From contig DALZZF010000001.1 in the NCBI GenBank assembly GCA_031987605.1, positions 558,001 through 622,000 on the forward strand: 64,000 nt of DNA, written 5' to 3'. The notes below the pieces were generated by a model. That model was not told the origin of the DNA, made no database searches, and worked only from the letters and a program-made list of their open reading frames with translations. Positions 41,943 to 50,897 of this stretch are shown piece after piece. The position numbers and the translations under genes were made by a program. This DNA is from JAFAGO01 sp031987605. Lineage in GTDB: Bacteria > Bacteroidota > Bacteroidia > Flavobacteriales > Weeksellaceae. Each line of letters starts with the position of its first letter. Position 1 is the first letter of the stretch.

Positions 41943-43844
41943 ATGCAAAGTGAGAGCAATACCTATCAGAAACTAAAACACTCCCTCCTGAATTCCGTGT
42001 GGGGATTTGATGCTTTTCGTGGAGATCAGGAAATGGCAATTGATGCTTTGCTTTCTGGAAAGGATGTATTGGTGCTTTTCCCGACCGGTGGTGGGAAATC
42101 ACTCTGTTTTCAGCTTCCGGCATTAATGGCAGAAGGAACCGCACTTGTTGTTTCCCCACTTTTGGCATTGATGAAAGATCAGGTAAACCAGTTACAACGT
42201 TTAGGAATTGATGCTGATCTCATTACCTCGGAATTGGACGAAAGCGATGCTGAAGTTATTTACGCAAGATGCCGTGAAGGAATTACTAAAATTCTTTATA
42301 TTTCACCGGAAAGAATCTTAAATCCAAACTTCATTTCCAATATTGAAACCATTGATATTTCGTTTATTGCCATCGATGAAGCGCATTGTATTTCTGAATG
42401 GGGACAGGATTTCCGGCCAAGTTATCAGAATATTCAGACCTTCCGAAACGAGTTTAAAAAAGCGCCGTGTATTGCGCTTACTGCAACCGCAACTCCGAAA
42501 GTACTCGAAGAAATAAAAACAAAACTCGGTCTACAAAATCCTGCTGTTTTTCAGGAGAGTTTCAGGCGGGACAATATCCAGATTATTACCAGCGAAACAG
42601 CAGATAAATATGGTTTTATCAGTAATTATTTAAAATACAACAATACCTCCGGAATCATCTATGCGCGAACAAGAAAGGAAACTCAGGAACTGTCCGCTTT
42701 TCTGAATCGTAATGGATTAAATAATGTTGATTTCTATCACGCCGGGCTTACCGTAAAAGAAAAAAACGAAAAACAAAAAATCTGGCTGCAGAGCAACAAT
42801 TCCGTGCTTATAGCCACAAATGCCTTCGGAATGGGAATTGACAAGGATAATGTGCAATTCGTTATCCATCTTTCGCCTCCTGCATCGTTGGAAAACTATT
42901 ATCAGGAAATCGGAAGAGCAGGAAGAAATGGCATGGAATCACAGGCGATTCTGTTATGGAATCCTCAGGAAATGAAAAGTTTGGATGATATTCTGCAAAA
43001 CCAGATTCCCGGAAAGAAAGACTTTCTGAAAGTGATCCAATATCTGTATTCCATTTTTCAGATTGGCGATCTGGACTTTTCAGAAAATATGCATCAGTTC
43101 AATATTAACAGAATAAAATCGCTCTCCAATGTTTCTATTCCCAAGATAAAAAATATCCTTCAATTTCTTCATAATCAGGGAATTATTTATTATAATCCCA
43201 ATAAAAAACCTTCATCTTTAGCCCTTCGGTTTAATGTGGAAGATTTTGAATTGCTTCCGAAAAGTGATGCTTATTTTTTTGAACTTTTATTACGGAATTT
43301 GGATGGTTTTTCCAGCCATAAAGTGTATTTCAGTGAAATGAAACTGGCACAAAAAATAGGAACACAGCCCGCAATGTTGAAACAAAGACTCAACGATTTT
43401 CGGGAAAAAGAATATCTGGAATATCTCGATGGTGAGCAGGCAAGTATTCGCTTTATTCTACCAAGAAATGACCGTGCATTTGAGGGGAAATGGTGGGCTT
43501 CTTTTTTACAGATTCAAAAAAATAAATGGCAGAAATGGCAGGAAATGAAATTCTACACAGAAGAGCAAAGCCATTGCAAGATGAAAATGATCCTTACCTA
43601 TTTTGGAGAAAAAAATGTAAAAAACTGTGGAAAATGTAGTGTGTGTACTGGCAAAAAAGATCACATTTTCAGTACCGGAATCGAAGAACAGCTCATCCGT
43701 CTTTTGCACCAGAAACCATCGACTCTGGAAGAAATTTTTGTAAAAATGAACAGCCATAAAAAAGAAAAAGTACGCGAAAATCTCATTCTCCTTCTCGATG
43801 CCGGTAAGATCAAAATGCTCGATTTCAGGACTTATACCGTTTAG
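41943..43844 (+). CDS. recQ: ATP-dependent DNA helicase RecQ
   Basis: 3'-5' superfamily 2 DNA helicase acting in recombination and fork repair. The 633 residues show Walker A FPTGGGKS (46-53), the DEAH box AIDEAHCISEWGQDFR, motif III TATA, and motif VI QEIGRAGRNG. The RecQ-Ct zinc site is C-x16-C-x2-C-x2-C (from CKMKMILTYFGEKNVKNC), followed by a winged helix. No HRDC domain is visible; the C-terminus is a short helical region. It converges on a Pif1-like helicase gene; both stop codons share the bases TTAG (43841-43844). Confidence 0.95.
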   Translation: MQSESNTYQKLKHSLLNSVWGFDAFRGDQEMAIDALLSGKDVLVLFPTGGGKSLCFQLPALMAEGTALVVSPLLALMKDQVNQLQRLGIDADLITSELDESDAEVIYARCREGITKILYISPERILNPNFISNIETIDISFIAIDEAHCISEWGQDFRPSYQNIQTFRNEFKKAPCIALTATATPKVLEEIKTKLGLQNPAVFQESFRRDNIQIITSETADKYGFISNYLKYNNTSGIIYARTRKETQELSAFLNRNGLNNVDFYHAGLTVKEKNEKQKIWLQSNNSVLIATNAFGMGIDKDNVQFVIHLSPPASLENYYQEIGRAGRNGMESQAILLWNPQEMKSLDDILQNQIPGKKDFLKVIQYLYSIFQIGDLDFSENMHQFNINRIKSLSNVSIPKIKNILQFLHNQGIIYYNPNKKPSSLALRFNVEDFELLPKSDAYFFELLLRNLDGFSSHKVYFSEMKLAQKIGTQPAMLKQRLNDFREKEYLEYLDGEQASIRFILPRNDRAFEGKWWASFLQIQKNKWQKWQEMKFYTEEQSHCKMKMILTYFGEKNVKNCGKCSVCTGKKDHIFSTGIEEQLIRLLHQKPSTLEEIFVKMNSHKKEKVRENLILLLDAGKIKMLDFRTYTV

Positions 43845-45976
43845 TTTTCCTTTTTGCGGATTTGATAATGGTAATGATTCAGTAAAATTCGGATCTCATT
43901 GAACTGAAATTCTTCAGAAAGAATCTTTTTCCATTCGGATAATGATGATTCCTCGTAATGCGTTTCAAAAACTTTTTCAAATTCTTTAATTTTGGCTTTG
44001 GGAATTACCTTTTCAATATCCAGAATGCCCTGCTCTGCAAACTTTGCAAGATGCCCGTATATCGTTTCCGTTACCAAACCTCTTTCCTTTGCAATTTCCG
44101 AAATGGTTTTTCCGTCTTCAAACATTTGAAAACTCAGAATGTGGGAAGGTATTTTTTTTACTTCCAGAGAAACTTCTGTCTCTTTTACACTTTTGAAAAG
44201 TGATTTTTCAAGTAATTTTGTGCGTTTTAAATCATCGAGATAATCCTTCAGATCGTCCAATAGAATTCGGAAATCATCGTTGTACTGCCTTAATCCTTTA
44301 ATTCCTTTAGTTTCAGCATACAACTGTTTCAGATTTTCAAAGATTTTTTCATTTACCTGCGTGAAAAAAAACTGTACTGCACCTTCCGCTTTTAATTCAA
44401 TACTTTGCCAGTCTTCGCTTCCCTGAATAAATTTCTGGGTTTTCTGATTCAGTATTTTTTCAAATTTTTCATGCACGGAAATTAAATTTTCCACTGCAGG
44501 TTTAATGATGGTGTATAGTGATTTCGCCTTTTGCTTGTCTATATTTTTTGAAAGAATTGAAGCATTATTCCATTTTTCAATACTGTTTCTCAACCATGAG
44601 CATTCCGTATTTCGAATGACTTTTTGGACGGCATAATCGTATTTTTCGTTTTGCAGGATTTCTCCCATTCTTTCATTCGCATTCGTTTCATGCTGAAATT
44701 CATTCACGCGATCATCACTGAAAATAACATCCGGCGTGATTTTCGATTTCAAAACAATTCCTTCCAGAGTCCGGCAACGAGAAAGTGCTACATATACCTG
44801 CCCTGAAGCAAAGGATTTTCCGGCATCAATAATCAGGCGGTCAAACGTTAATCCCTGACTTTTATGGATGGTAACTGCCCAAGCCAAACGGATCGGAAAC
44901 TGCTCAAAACTTCCCAGCACATCTTCCTTAATATTTTTATCGGAATCCAGCGTATAATTCTTGTTTTCCCATACTTCTTTTTTAAGTTTATAATCTTCGG
45001 TACGGCCTTCAATTCTTACCCAAATTTCCTCATCATCAAGGCGGACTACTTCCGCAAGTTTACCGTTGAAATATCTGCGTTCACCACTGGCATCATTTCG
45101 GATAAACATAATCTGTGCACCTTCTCTTAGCTCCAGAATTTCATCATTGGGATATTGATTTTCTTTAAAGTTTCCAACAATTTTTGAAGTATAGAAATAC
45201 GATTTTCCTTTCTGCTGTTTCAGTTTTTTCTGATTGATTTCATCGGCCATTCGGTTATGGGAAGTCAGGTAAACATAGGGTTCATCCTGAGGTTCAAAAT
45301 CAGGATCATACCTTTTGTTCAGCTCTTCAAAATCAATATTGAAGCGGTCGCCGTTGCGAATTGCATTTAAGATAGACAGAAAATGTTCGTCTTTCTGGCG
45401 AAAAACTTCAGTGAGTTCAACGGTAATTAATGGACTGTCTTTCAGTGCGAAACTATCAAAAAAGAAAGGAGACTGATAATATTTTTTCAATAAATATTCA
45501 TCCCGTACAACCGGCGGAAGCTGATACAGATCGCCAATAAACAACATCTGTACACCACCGAATTTCTGCTGATTTCTCCGAACATGCCGCAATGAAAAAT
45601 CCATCATATCCAGCACATCAGCTCTTAACATGGAAACTTCATCAATAATAATAATTTCAATTTCGCGTAGCAGTTTTAATTTTTCTTTCCGATAGCGAAA
45701 ATGCTGCATCAGATCGGGAATATTGTTGGCTAAATTCTGGTCGATTCTTTCTAAAGTCGGGATAAAAGTGCGCAAAGGAAGCCCAAACATCGAATGAATG
45801 GTTGCACCGCCTGCATTAATGGCAGCAATACCGGTTGGCGCAACAACAATGTGTTTTTTTTGCGTTTTGCTTACAAATTCATTGAGGAAAGTTGTTTTCC
45901 CGGTTCCGGCTTTTCCGGTAAGAAACAAACTTCGGTTGGTAAATTCTACTAAATCAAAAAGGGTTTCCTTCATCAT
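43841..45976 (-). CDS. Pif1-like superfamily 1 helicase with C-terminal HTH
   Basis: A 711-residue helicase. Walker A is LTGKAGTGKTTF (19-30), Walker B-like IIIDEVSMLRADVLDMMD, and the C-terminal UvrD-like motifs are TIHKSQGLTFDRLIIDAG and VYVALSRCRTLEGI. The last 100 residues contain a helix-turn-helix of the type seen at the end of RecQ proteins (SFQMFEDGKTISEIAKERGL with VTETIYGHLAKF). It belongs to the Pif1/RRM3 group acting on G-quadruplexes or stalled forks; this role is by family. The fused HTH resembles HTH_40 and may couple it to RecQ-like DNA sites. The two genes end in the same four bases. Confidence 0.88.
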   Translation of the reverse strand: MMKETLFDLVEFTNRSLFLTGKAGTGKTTFLNEFVSKTQKKHIVVAPTGIAAINAGGATIHSMFGLPLRTFIPTLERIDQNLANNIPDLMQHFRYRKEKLKLLREIEIIIIDEVSMLRADVLDMMDFSLRHVRRNQQKFGGVQMLFIGDLYQLPPVVRDEYLLKKYYQSPFFFDSFALKDSPLITVELTEVFRQKDEHFLSILNAIRNGDRFNIDFEELNKRYDPDFEPQDEPYVYLTSHNRMADEINQKKLKQQKGKSYFYTSKIVGNFKENQYPNDEILELREGAQIMFIRNDASGERRYFNGKLAEVVRLDDEEIWVRIEGRTEDYKLKKEVWENKNYTLDSDKNIKEDVLGSFEQFPIRLAWAVTIHKSQGLTFDRLIIDAGKSFASGQVYVALSRCRTLEGIVLKSKITPDVIFSDDRVNEFQHETNANERMGEILQNEKYDYAVQKVIRNTECSWLRNSIEKWNNASILSKNIDKQKAKSLYTIIKPAVENLISVHEKFEKILNQKTQKFIQGSEDWQSIELKAEGAVQFFFTQVNEKIFENLKQLYAETKGIKGLRQYNDDFRILLDDLKDYLDDLKRTKLLEKSLFKSVKETEVSLEVKKIPSHILSFQMFEDGKTISEIAKERGLVTETIYGHLAKFAEQGILDIEKVIPKAKIKEFEKVFETHYEESSLSEWKKILSEEFQFNEIRILLNHYHYQIRKKEN

Positions 45977-46047
45977 TCAAATTTAAGTAAAAACCTGCGG
46001 AATAATTTTTACGAATTAACTTTTTTAGTTAGGTTTACGAAAAAAAT

Positions 46048-46536
46048 ATGAAATCTGTTTTTGTTTTTTTTATTTTCATTCTGCTTTTCGCTTCTTGTGG
46101 CATCAAAAAAAGTGAGCGCGAAAATCTTCCGAAAGATATTGCTTTAAGGCAGAAGCCTGTTTCCGACAGCATAACTGTGGTGAAAAAAGAAGAATTTGAT
46201 CCGGGAGCTGCCAAAAAAATGCAGGATCTAAGAGAAGAAATAGAATCTTTAATAGCATCCGAAACCTGTACCGATATTTCACAATGGCGCATTTCACCAT
46301 TGGGAGCAAAACCTTGTGGCGGACCTACAAAATACATCGCCTATCCTAAAAGCAAAGAAAGCGAAATTTTATCGAAAATAAAGGATTATACCACATTGCA
46401 GACCGCATACAACAAGGCACATAATCTGACTTCGGACTGTATTATTGTTTTACCGCCATCAGGAATTAAGTGTGAAAACGGATATGCTGTTCTCGTTCAG
46501 TCTAAACCGGCTTCAAATTCGCCAAAAGCAGAGTGA
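46048..46536 (+). CDS. Unknown lipoprotein
   Basis: A 162-residue lipoprotein: hydrophobic leader MKSVFVFFIFILLF then the lipobox FASC with Cys17. The mature part starts with charged, probably disordered sequence, then two Cys-containing segments (ETCTDISQWRI, KPCGGP, DCIIVLPP, KCENGYAV), four Cys that could form disulphides in the periplasm. No family is recognised. It is divergent from the helicase gene and ends two bases before the convergent carbonic anhydrase stop codon, with no terminator between. Confidence 0.75.
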   Translation: MKSVFVFFIFILLFASCGIKKSERENLPKDIALRQKPVSDSITVVKKEEFDPGAAKKMQDLREEIESLIASETCTDISQWRISPLGAKPCGGPTKYIAYPKSKESEILSKIKDYTTLQTAYNKAHNLTSDCIIVLPPSGIKCENGYAVLVQSKPASNSPKAE

Positions 46537-46538
46537 AA

Positions 46539-47051
46539 TTATTGGTACCAGGAAGAATACTTCACATAATTATTGGCAATTCTATCCACTTCACCTTCGA
46601 GAAGATCGGCGGAAATATCTTTTATTTTACGAGCCGGAACTCCGCCCCAGACTTCGCCTGATTTAATTTGTGTTCCCTGTGTCACCACAGAACCGGCACC
46701 GACAATGGAATTTTCTTCCACCACACAATTATCCATAACAATGGCTCCCATTCCGATCAAAACATTGTCTTTTATGGTGCAGCCATGTACAATTGCATTA
46801 TGCCCGACAGAAACATTATTGCCGATAATCAGCGGAAATTTTTCATAAGTACAATGCAGCATGGCGTTATCCTGAACGTTTACTTTGTTTCCCAACCGGA
46901 TGAAATTTACATCACCTCTAATCACCGCGTTGTACCATACGCTACAGTTTTCACCCATTTCCACATCTCCGATTACGGTTGCGCTTTCCGCGAGGAAAGT
47001 TCCTGCTCCGATGATTGGGGTTTTGCCCAAAAGTTCTCTTATTAATGTCAT
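46539..47051 (-). CDS. Gamma-class carbonic anhydrase family protein
   Basis: Left-handed beta-helix protein of 170 residues from ATG 47051. The zinc ligands of the gamma class are present: His in AMLHCTY, and two in SVGHNAIVHGC. Hexapeptide repeats run throughout (VIGDVEMG, VLIGMGAIVM, SIVGAGSVV). The family includes true carbonic anhydrases and many related acyl- or metal-binding proteins, so the exact activity is uncertain. The 16-codon extension upstream lacks similarity and is dropped. Confidence 0.9.
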   Translation of the reverse strand: MTLIRELLGKTPIIGAGTFLAESATVIGDVEMGENCSVWYNAVIRGDVNFIRLGNKVNVQDNAMLHCTYEKFPLIIGNNVSVGHNAIVHGCTIKDNVLIGMGAIVMDNCVVEENSIVGAGSVVTQGTQIKSGEVWGGVPARKIKDISADLLEGEVDRIANNYVKYSSWYQ

Positions 47052-47150
47052 TTTTTTAGGAATTTGAATTAAAAAATATACGTTACAGAATTGTATCAAA
47101 ATGATTGAAAAAGTCTAATGCAAGTGCACCGGATTTCATTGTCAATTCTC

Positions 47151-47158
47151 TATTTTTG
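47151..47158 (+). promoter_or_regulatory. -7 promoter box (TATTTTTG) of the nifU-like gene
   Basis: Perfect TAnnTTTG, 22 bases before ATG 47181 and downstream of the in-frame Met at 47118, which it excludes. Confidence 0.5.
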
Positions 47159-47180
47159 TATATTCAAATTTAATGATAAA

Positions 47181-48059
47181 ATGCGACAAATCCATATAGA
47201 ACCAACAGCAAATCCCAGAGTTTACAAATTCGTGGCGGATTACACTTTAATTCCCGGATCTCTTGAACTGGACAGAAATTCGGATATTTCTGAGATTCCT
47301 ATTGCTCAGGAACTCTTCAATTATCCTTTTGTGAAACAGATTTTCATTACCGCCAATTTTATTGCGGTAGCCAAAGAAGATATTGTGGCATGGCATGATG
47401 TGGCACAAAGCCTGAAAAATGTAATCGAAGATGAACTTCTGGCAAACCCGAGAATTTACCTCCAGAAAAGGAAAGAAGTTTTCCCTATTTATGCTGAAAT
47501 GACTCCGAATCCAAACGTAATGAAATTTGTATCGTCAAAATTAATTCTGGATGGTTTTGTGGAAGTGAAATCCCGTAGCGAAGCCGACGAAGTTCCTTTG
47601 GCTAAAGCAATTTTTGATGAATTTGATTTTGCTGAGGAAGTTTTTATTTCGGATAATTTCGTGGCAGTCACCAAAAATAATCAACTGGAATGGCATGAAG
47701 TGATGACTCCGGTAAGAAGTTTAATTGCTGAATATTTGCAAAATGGAGGTGTGGTATCCAATATTGAACCTCAACAGCATGAAAATCCGGTAGAGAAAAT
47801 TATCAATCGTGAATACACCAATGATGAACAGAAAATTTCGGATATCTTAACCGAATATGTAGCGCCTGCTGTGGAAAACGACGGAGGGAAAATTTCACTC
47901 ATGGAATATGACGGGGAAAATAAAACCGCAAAAATGCTTTTACAGGGAGCTTGTTCCGGATGTCCGAGTTCTACGGCTACCCTAAAAAACGGCATCGAAA
48001 ATATCCTGAAACAGTTTTTGCCGGATCTTGTAGAAAAAGTAGAAGCTGTTAACGGTTAA
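47181..48059 (+). CDS. NifU-like Fe-S scaffold with two Nfu_N domains
   Basis: A 292-residue Fe-S cluster carrier. It has two tandem Nfu_N domains (about 1-90: IHIEPTANPRVYKFVADYTL; about 105-190: AEMTPNPNVMKFVSSKLIL), and a C-terminal NifU domain with the cluster-binding Cys pair in GACSGCPSSTATLKNG. The duplicated N-terminal module is characteristic of Flavobacteriia. It receives and hands on [4Fe-4S] clusters; NadA in this window is one possible client. Start 47181 is set by the -7 box. Confidence 0.9.
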   Translation: MRQIHIEPTANPRVYKFVADYTLIPGSLELDRNSDISEIPIAQELFNYPFVKQIFITANFIAVAKEDIVAWHDVAQSLKNVIEDELLANPRIYLQKRKEVFPIYAEMTPNPNVMKFVSSKLILDGFVEVKSRSEADEVPLAKAIFDEFDFAEEVFISDNFVAVTKNNQLEWHEVMTPVRSLIAEYLQNGGVVSNIEPQQHENPVEKIINREYTNDEQKISDILTEYVAPAVENDGGKISLMEYDGENKTAKMLLQGACSGCPSSTATLKNGIENILKQFLPDLVEKVEAVNG

Positions 48060-48139
48060 TTCTTGATTTCAAATTTTCAGGGAATTGAAAAAAAACTTGT
48101 TTTTTTGATTTTTTTTGATTTTTCATTAGGATATAATAA

Positions 48140-48199
48140 AAAAAATAGGGGTTCATTCTGAAAAAATATACTTTTTTCAAATTTGAACCCCTATTTTTT
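48140..48199. terminator. Long near-perfect hairpin after the nifU-like gene
   Basis: A 16-base arm AAAAAATAGGGGTTCA (48140-48155) with its complement (48184-48199), and inside it TGAAAAAA-TATAC-TTTTTTCA (48159-48179). With T runs on both sides it can end transcription in either direction. The outer arms contain AACCCC, a word repeated beside the toxin-antitoxin promoter. Confidence 0.75.
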
Positions 48200-48237
48200 A
48201 TACAAATCTAATATTAATTTAATGTTAATTTTAAATT

Positions 48238-48260
48238 AACCCCTAAATTTTTATGGGGTT
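48238..48260. promoter_or_regulatory. Operator-like inverted repeat before the TA pair
   Basis: AACCCC (48238-48243) and GGGGTT (48255-48260) face each other across 11 bases, just upstream of the TTTG element. The same words occur in the large hairpin at 48148-48153 and 48186-48191, so there are four half-sites upstream of the promoter. Confidence 0.45.
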
Positions 48261-48262
48261 TG

Positions 48263-48295
48263 TTTGGAAGTTAAATATTTTTTGCTTTACATTTG
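48263..48295 (+). promoter_or_regulatory. Promoter of the toxin-antitoxin pair
   Basis: TTTG (48263-48266), 21-base spacer, TACATTTG (48288-48295). ATG follows 46 bases later. Confidence 0.6.
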
Positions 48296-48341
48296 TCCTA
48301 TCAAAAATGAGGGGTGATTCATTAAAAAAAATCATAGTATC

Positions 48342-48572
48342 ATGAACGCAAATGTTGAAATTTTAAAAAAGATGATTGAAAATCTTACTCCGGAACTTTT
48401 AGACAAGTTCACGCACGCAGTTGAGAATTTTGGGTTCACCGGTAAAGTTTCAATCCCGCAGTTCCAGATGGAAGAAGTAATGGAACGTCTGAATTTTCAC
48501 AGACAGCATCCCAATACCCGACTTGATTTTCTTGAGAATATCAAGGACTTGGAAAAGAGTTTTGCATGGTGA
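48342..48572 (+). CDS. Putative antitoxin
   Basis: A 76-residue acidic protein overlapping the following toxin gene by seven bases, the usual order in ParDE/RelBE modules. It contains two helical stretches (EILKKMIENLTPELLDKF, FQMEEVMERLNFHRQHP) and an acidic C-terminus that may wrap the toxin. No familiar DNA-binding fold is obvious, so autoregulation through it is inferred from the operator, not from the protein. It could alternatively be a plain partner. Confidence 0.6.
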   Translation: MNANVEILKKMIENLTPELLDKFTHAVENFGFTGKVSIPQFQMEEVMERLNFHRQHPNTRLDFLENIKDLEKSFAW

Positions 48573-48841
48573 AAATATTGCTCTCATCCATTGCAAAAAA
48601 CGATATTAGGCTATTAATGCGTGTGTTTAACGCAGAGGAAAAAGGAAAGGGAATCCAATTTCTGGAAAAATTAAAAGAAAATATAGCCGAAATATCCAGT
48701 CATCCTGAAACGGCTGATATGGCATATCAGGAAATCAGTGTCATTAAAATGAATGATTTTCCGGCACATATTCATTACACCGTAAACAATCAGGAAGATT
48801 ATCTGCTGATTACAGCAGTTTTTAAAGAGAATAAGGATTAA
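48566..48841 (+). CDS. RelE/ParE-family toxin
   Basis: A 91-residue basic protein of the RelE/ParE superfamily. It begins VKILLSSIAKNDIRLLMRVF (first strand and helix) and ends YTVNNQEDYLLITAVFKENKD (the final strands). The central KMNDFPAHIHY segment fits the ParE group, which poisons gyrase, better than RelE, which cuts mRNA, but the catalytic signature is weak. It overlaps its antitoxin gene. Whether it is active cannot be judged. Confidence 0.7.
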   Translation: MVKILLSSIAKNDIRLLMRVFNAEEKGKGIQFLEKLKENIAEISSHPETADMAYQEISVIKMNDFPAHIHYTVNNQEDYLLITAVFKENKD

Positions 48842-48913
48842 TGTTCATAAAAAGGGGATTTGTTTGAAAAAGGGGATTAAATTTATTTAATTCTCTTTTT
48901 CTTTTTTATAGGC

Positions 48914-50125
48914 TTAGCGTACCGGAGTCCGGAATTCTCCATAACCAATTAATCCATCATAATTTCTCCCAAAAGGTCGGTAATACAGAAATGCCTGATA
49001 CAGATTTTCCGTCTGCCAGAACGAACCGTTTATTTCTCCGGCATTCAAAGTGCCATCTGCGCTTCTGGTTGCAAGAATGTAATTGTAAAATCCCTGTTTG
49101 AGATAAATTTTTGCCACATATCTTTTACCCGATTCATCATAAACCATTTTATTTTCTTTGGAAGGAAGAAAATCATTGAAAGAGCCCAATACATAAATGT
49201 CCTTGTCCAAAGGTTCGGATTCCAGAGAAAAATAAACCCATGAATAATCCCCTTCTCTTGCAGCATCACGCTCGATTCCCAAATCATTTCTCCGGAAATA
49301 GAAAGCACCATTCACATCCGGCTGATACTGATAATTTAAAGGATAGGCCCAAACCGGATACAGATAAGTGTAATTGTATCCGTCTTTTACTTCCACTCCG
49401 GAAACCATATCAAAAGCCTGATCGATATTTTTATTGTCGAAGTAATAAAATTCATTATTACCCGGAAAAACAAGATTTAATTGCTGGAAAAGCAACTGGT
49501 TTCCCGCTGTTGCACTGGGTTTCTGATTAAAAATTCCGATTCCCCAGTTATTATTCTGAATCACATTTAGCGAAACTGAATTCACATTACTCATCAACGA
49601 AGAATTGGTAGCAGCAGCCTGAACTTCAACACGCTGATTGGCACCGGGATTTCTTGCATCGGAAAAACGGGTAACATTTACACCTATGGAAGCGGCGTCT
49701 TCAACCACGCAAAATCTCTTGGTAAAGAGCGGTCGTTCCGAAGAATCTTTATATACCACCAACTCAAAATTCCCTGAAATTTTCGGGCTCATTTTTTCAT
49801 TGGGAAACTTCAATTCATAATGGGTATATTTCTGATATGTATTAAAAGAATACTGGAACTGATCGATCATTCCGTTCAAAGTTCCGTTGGCATATTCCGT
49901 AAAAAACAAACCATCATCATTCCAGTCCCGGTCATAATGCTTCAGCGTATACCGGTAAATATTGCTTGAATTGGTGAGATCATCAAATCTCAGGATCAAG
50001 GTTTGATTAAAACCAATCACCGGTGTTTCGTCATTGGTTGTAGGATTAAAAAGTTGTATACTTCGGATATCCTGCCCGAAAAAGGACAAAGAAATAAACA
50101 GGAAAAGGAATCGGATTGCTTTCAT
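48914..50125 (-). CDS. DUF5103 family exported protein
   Basis: A 403-residue exported protein of the DUF5103 family (Bacteroidota), function unknown. Start ATG 50125 gives the signal peptide MKAIRFLFLFISLSFFGQ; the preceding 31 codons are not part of it. The N-terminal half is a beta sandwich typical of the family (DIRSIQLFNPTTNDETPVIGFN, HYELKFPNE). The second half has aromatic-rich YLYPVWAYPLNYQYQPDVNG and the late carbohydrate-binding-like segment DKDIYVLGSFNDF, which resembles a glycogen-binding (CBM48-like) turn. It is divergent from the MBL gene with an 84-base gap. Confidence 0.85.
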   Translation of the reverse strand: MKAIRFLFLFISLSFFGQDIRSIQLFNPTTNDETPVIGFNQTLILRFDDLTNSSNIYRYTLKHYDRDWNDDGLFFTEYANGTLNGMIDQFQYSFNTYQKYTHYELKFPNEKMSPKISGNFELVVYKDSSERPLFTKRFCVVEDAASIGVNVTRFSDARNPGANQRVEVQAAATNSSLMSNVNSVSLNVIQNNNWGIGIFNQKPSATAGNQLLFQQLNLVFPGNNEFYYFDNKNIDQAFDMVSGVEVKDGYNYTYLYPVWAYPLNYQYQPDVNGAFYFRRNDLGIERDAAREGDYSWVYFSLESEPLDKDIYVLGSFNDFLPSKENKMVYDESGKRYVAKIYLKQGFYNYILATRSADGTLNAGEINGSFWQTENLYQAFLYYRPFGRNYDGLIGYGEFRTPVR

Positions 50126-50163
50126 TTGTACGAAGATAACGAATTTTATTCCAAAGTATGATG

Positions 50164-50194
50164 TTTGATAAGAAACGGAACTGTAGTACATTTG
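50164..50194 (+). promoter_or_regulatory. Promoter of the MBL hydrolase gene
   Basis: TTTG (50164-50167), exactly 19 bases, TACATTTG (50187-50194), then 15 bases to the ATG at 50210: the best consensus match in the window. Confidence 0.8.
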
Positions 50195-50209
50195 TAAAAA
50201 ATACGCGGT

Positions 50210-50848
50210 ATGCTTCATTTAAAATCATTCACCTTCAATCCATTTTCAGAAAACACGTATATTCTTTACAATGATCAGGGAAGTGCTTTTATCATTGATC
50301 CGGGAAATATTCAGGATTCTGAAACCGCGGTTTTGCAGCATTTTATTTCAGAACACCAGCTCAAAGTAAAAAATATTTTGCTTACCCATGCCCATATTGA
50401 CCATATATTGGGATTGCAATGGGCTTTTGACACCTATAAAGTTCCGGTATTGCTGCATGAAACAGAACAAGAAATTCTGGATCGAAATCCTTTTACCGCA
50501 AAGCAATATGGATTTTTCTTAAAACCTTTTGAAGGAAATCTTGAGTATGTAAAAGACGGCGATACGCTCTTTCTGGATGATGACGAACTGCATATTTATT
50601 TTGTTCCGGGACATTCACCCGGTCATATCGCTTTTCACAACAAAGATCAGAAATTTATCATTTCCGGAGATGTACTTTTTGAAGGAAGTATCGGGAGAAC
50701 AGATTTGTACAAAGGAGATTTTGAACAATTACTGAACAGCATCCGCGAGAAATTATTTATTCTTGATGATGCTACCATTGTATATTCGGGACATGGAAAT
50801 CCAACTACAATCCAGTTTGAAAAAGAATACAATCCGTTTTTAAAATAA
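50210..50848 (+). CDS. MBL-fold hydrolase, glyoxalase II-like
   Basis: A 212-residue metallo-beta-lactamase-fold protein with the zinc motif THAHIDHILG (HxHxDH), a later His in VPGHSPGHIAFH, Asp in ISGDVLFEGSIGRTDL and a terminal His in YSGHGNPTTI. The short length fits YcbL-type hydroxyacyl-thioester hydrolases, which may act on glutathione or other thiol esters; the thiol is not known in this organism. It has its own promoter. Confidence 0.9.
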   Translation: MLHLKSFTFNPFSENTYILYNDQGSAFIIDPGNIQDSETAVLQHFISEHQLKVKNILLTHAHIDHILGLQWAFDTYKVPVLLHETEQEILDRNPFTAKQYGFFLKPFEGNLEYVKDGDTLFLDDDELHIYFVPGHSPGHIAFHNKDQKFIISGDVLFEGSIGRTDLYKGDFEQLLNSIREKLFILDDATIVYSGHGNPTTIQFEKEYNPFLK

Positions 50849-50850
50849 AA

Positions 50851-50877
50851 AAAATCCCGAATTATACTCGGGATTTT
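50851..50877. terminator. Bidirectional terminator (MBL gene / redoxin)
   Basis: AAAATCCCGA (50851-50860) and TCGGGATTTT (50868-50877), perfect 10-bp stem with 7-base loop, T runs on both sides. Confidence 0.88.
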
Positions 50878-50897
50878 TCAATAGTTAAGTATTTTAT

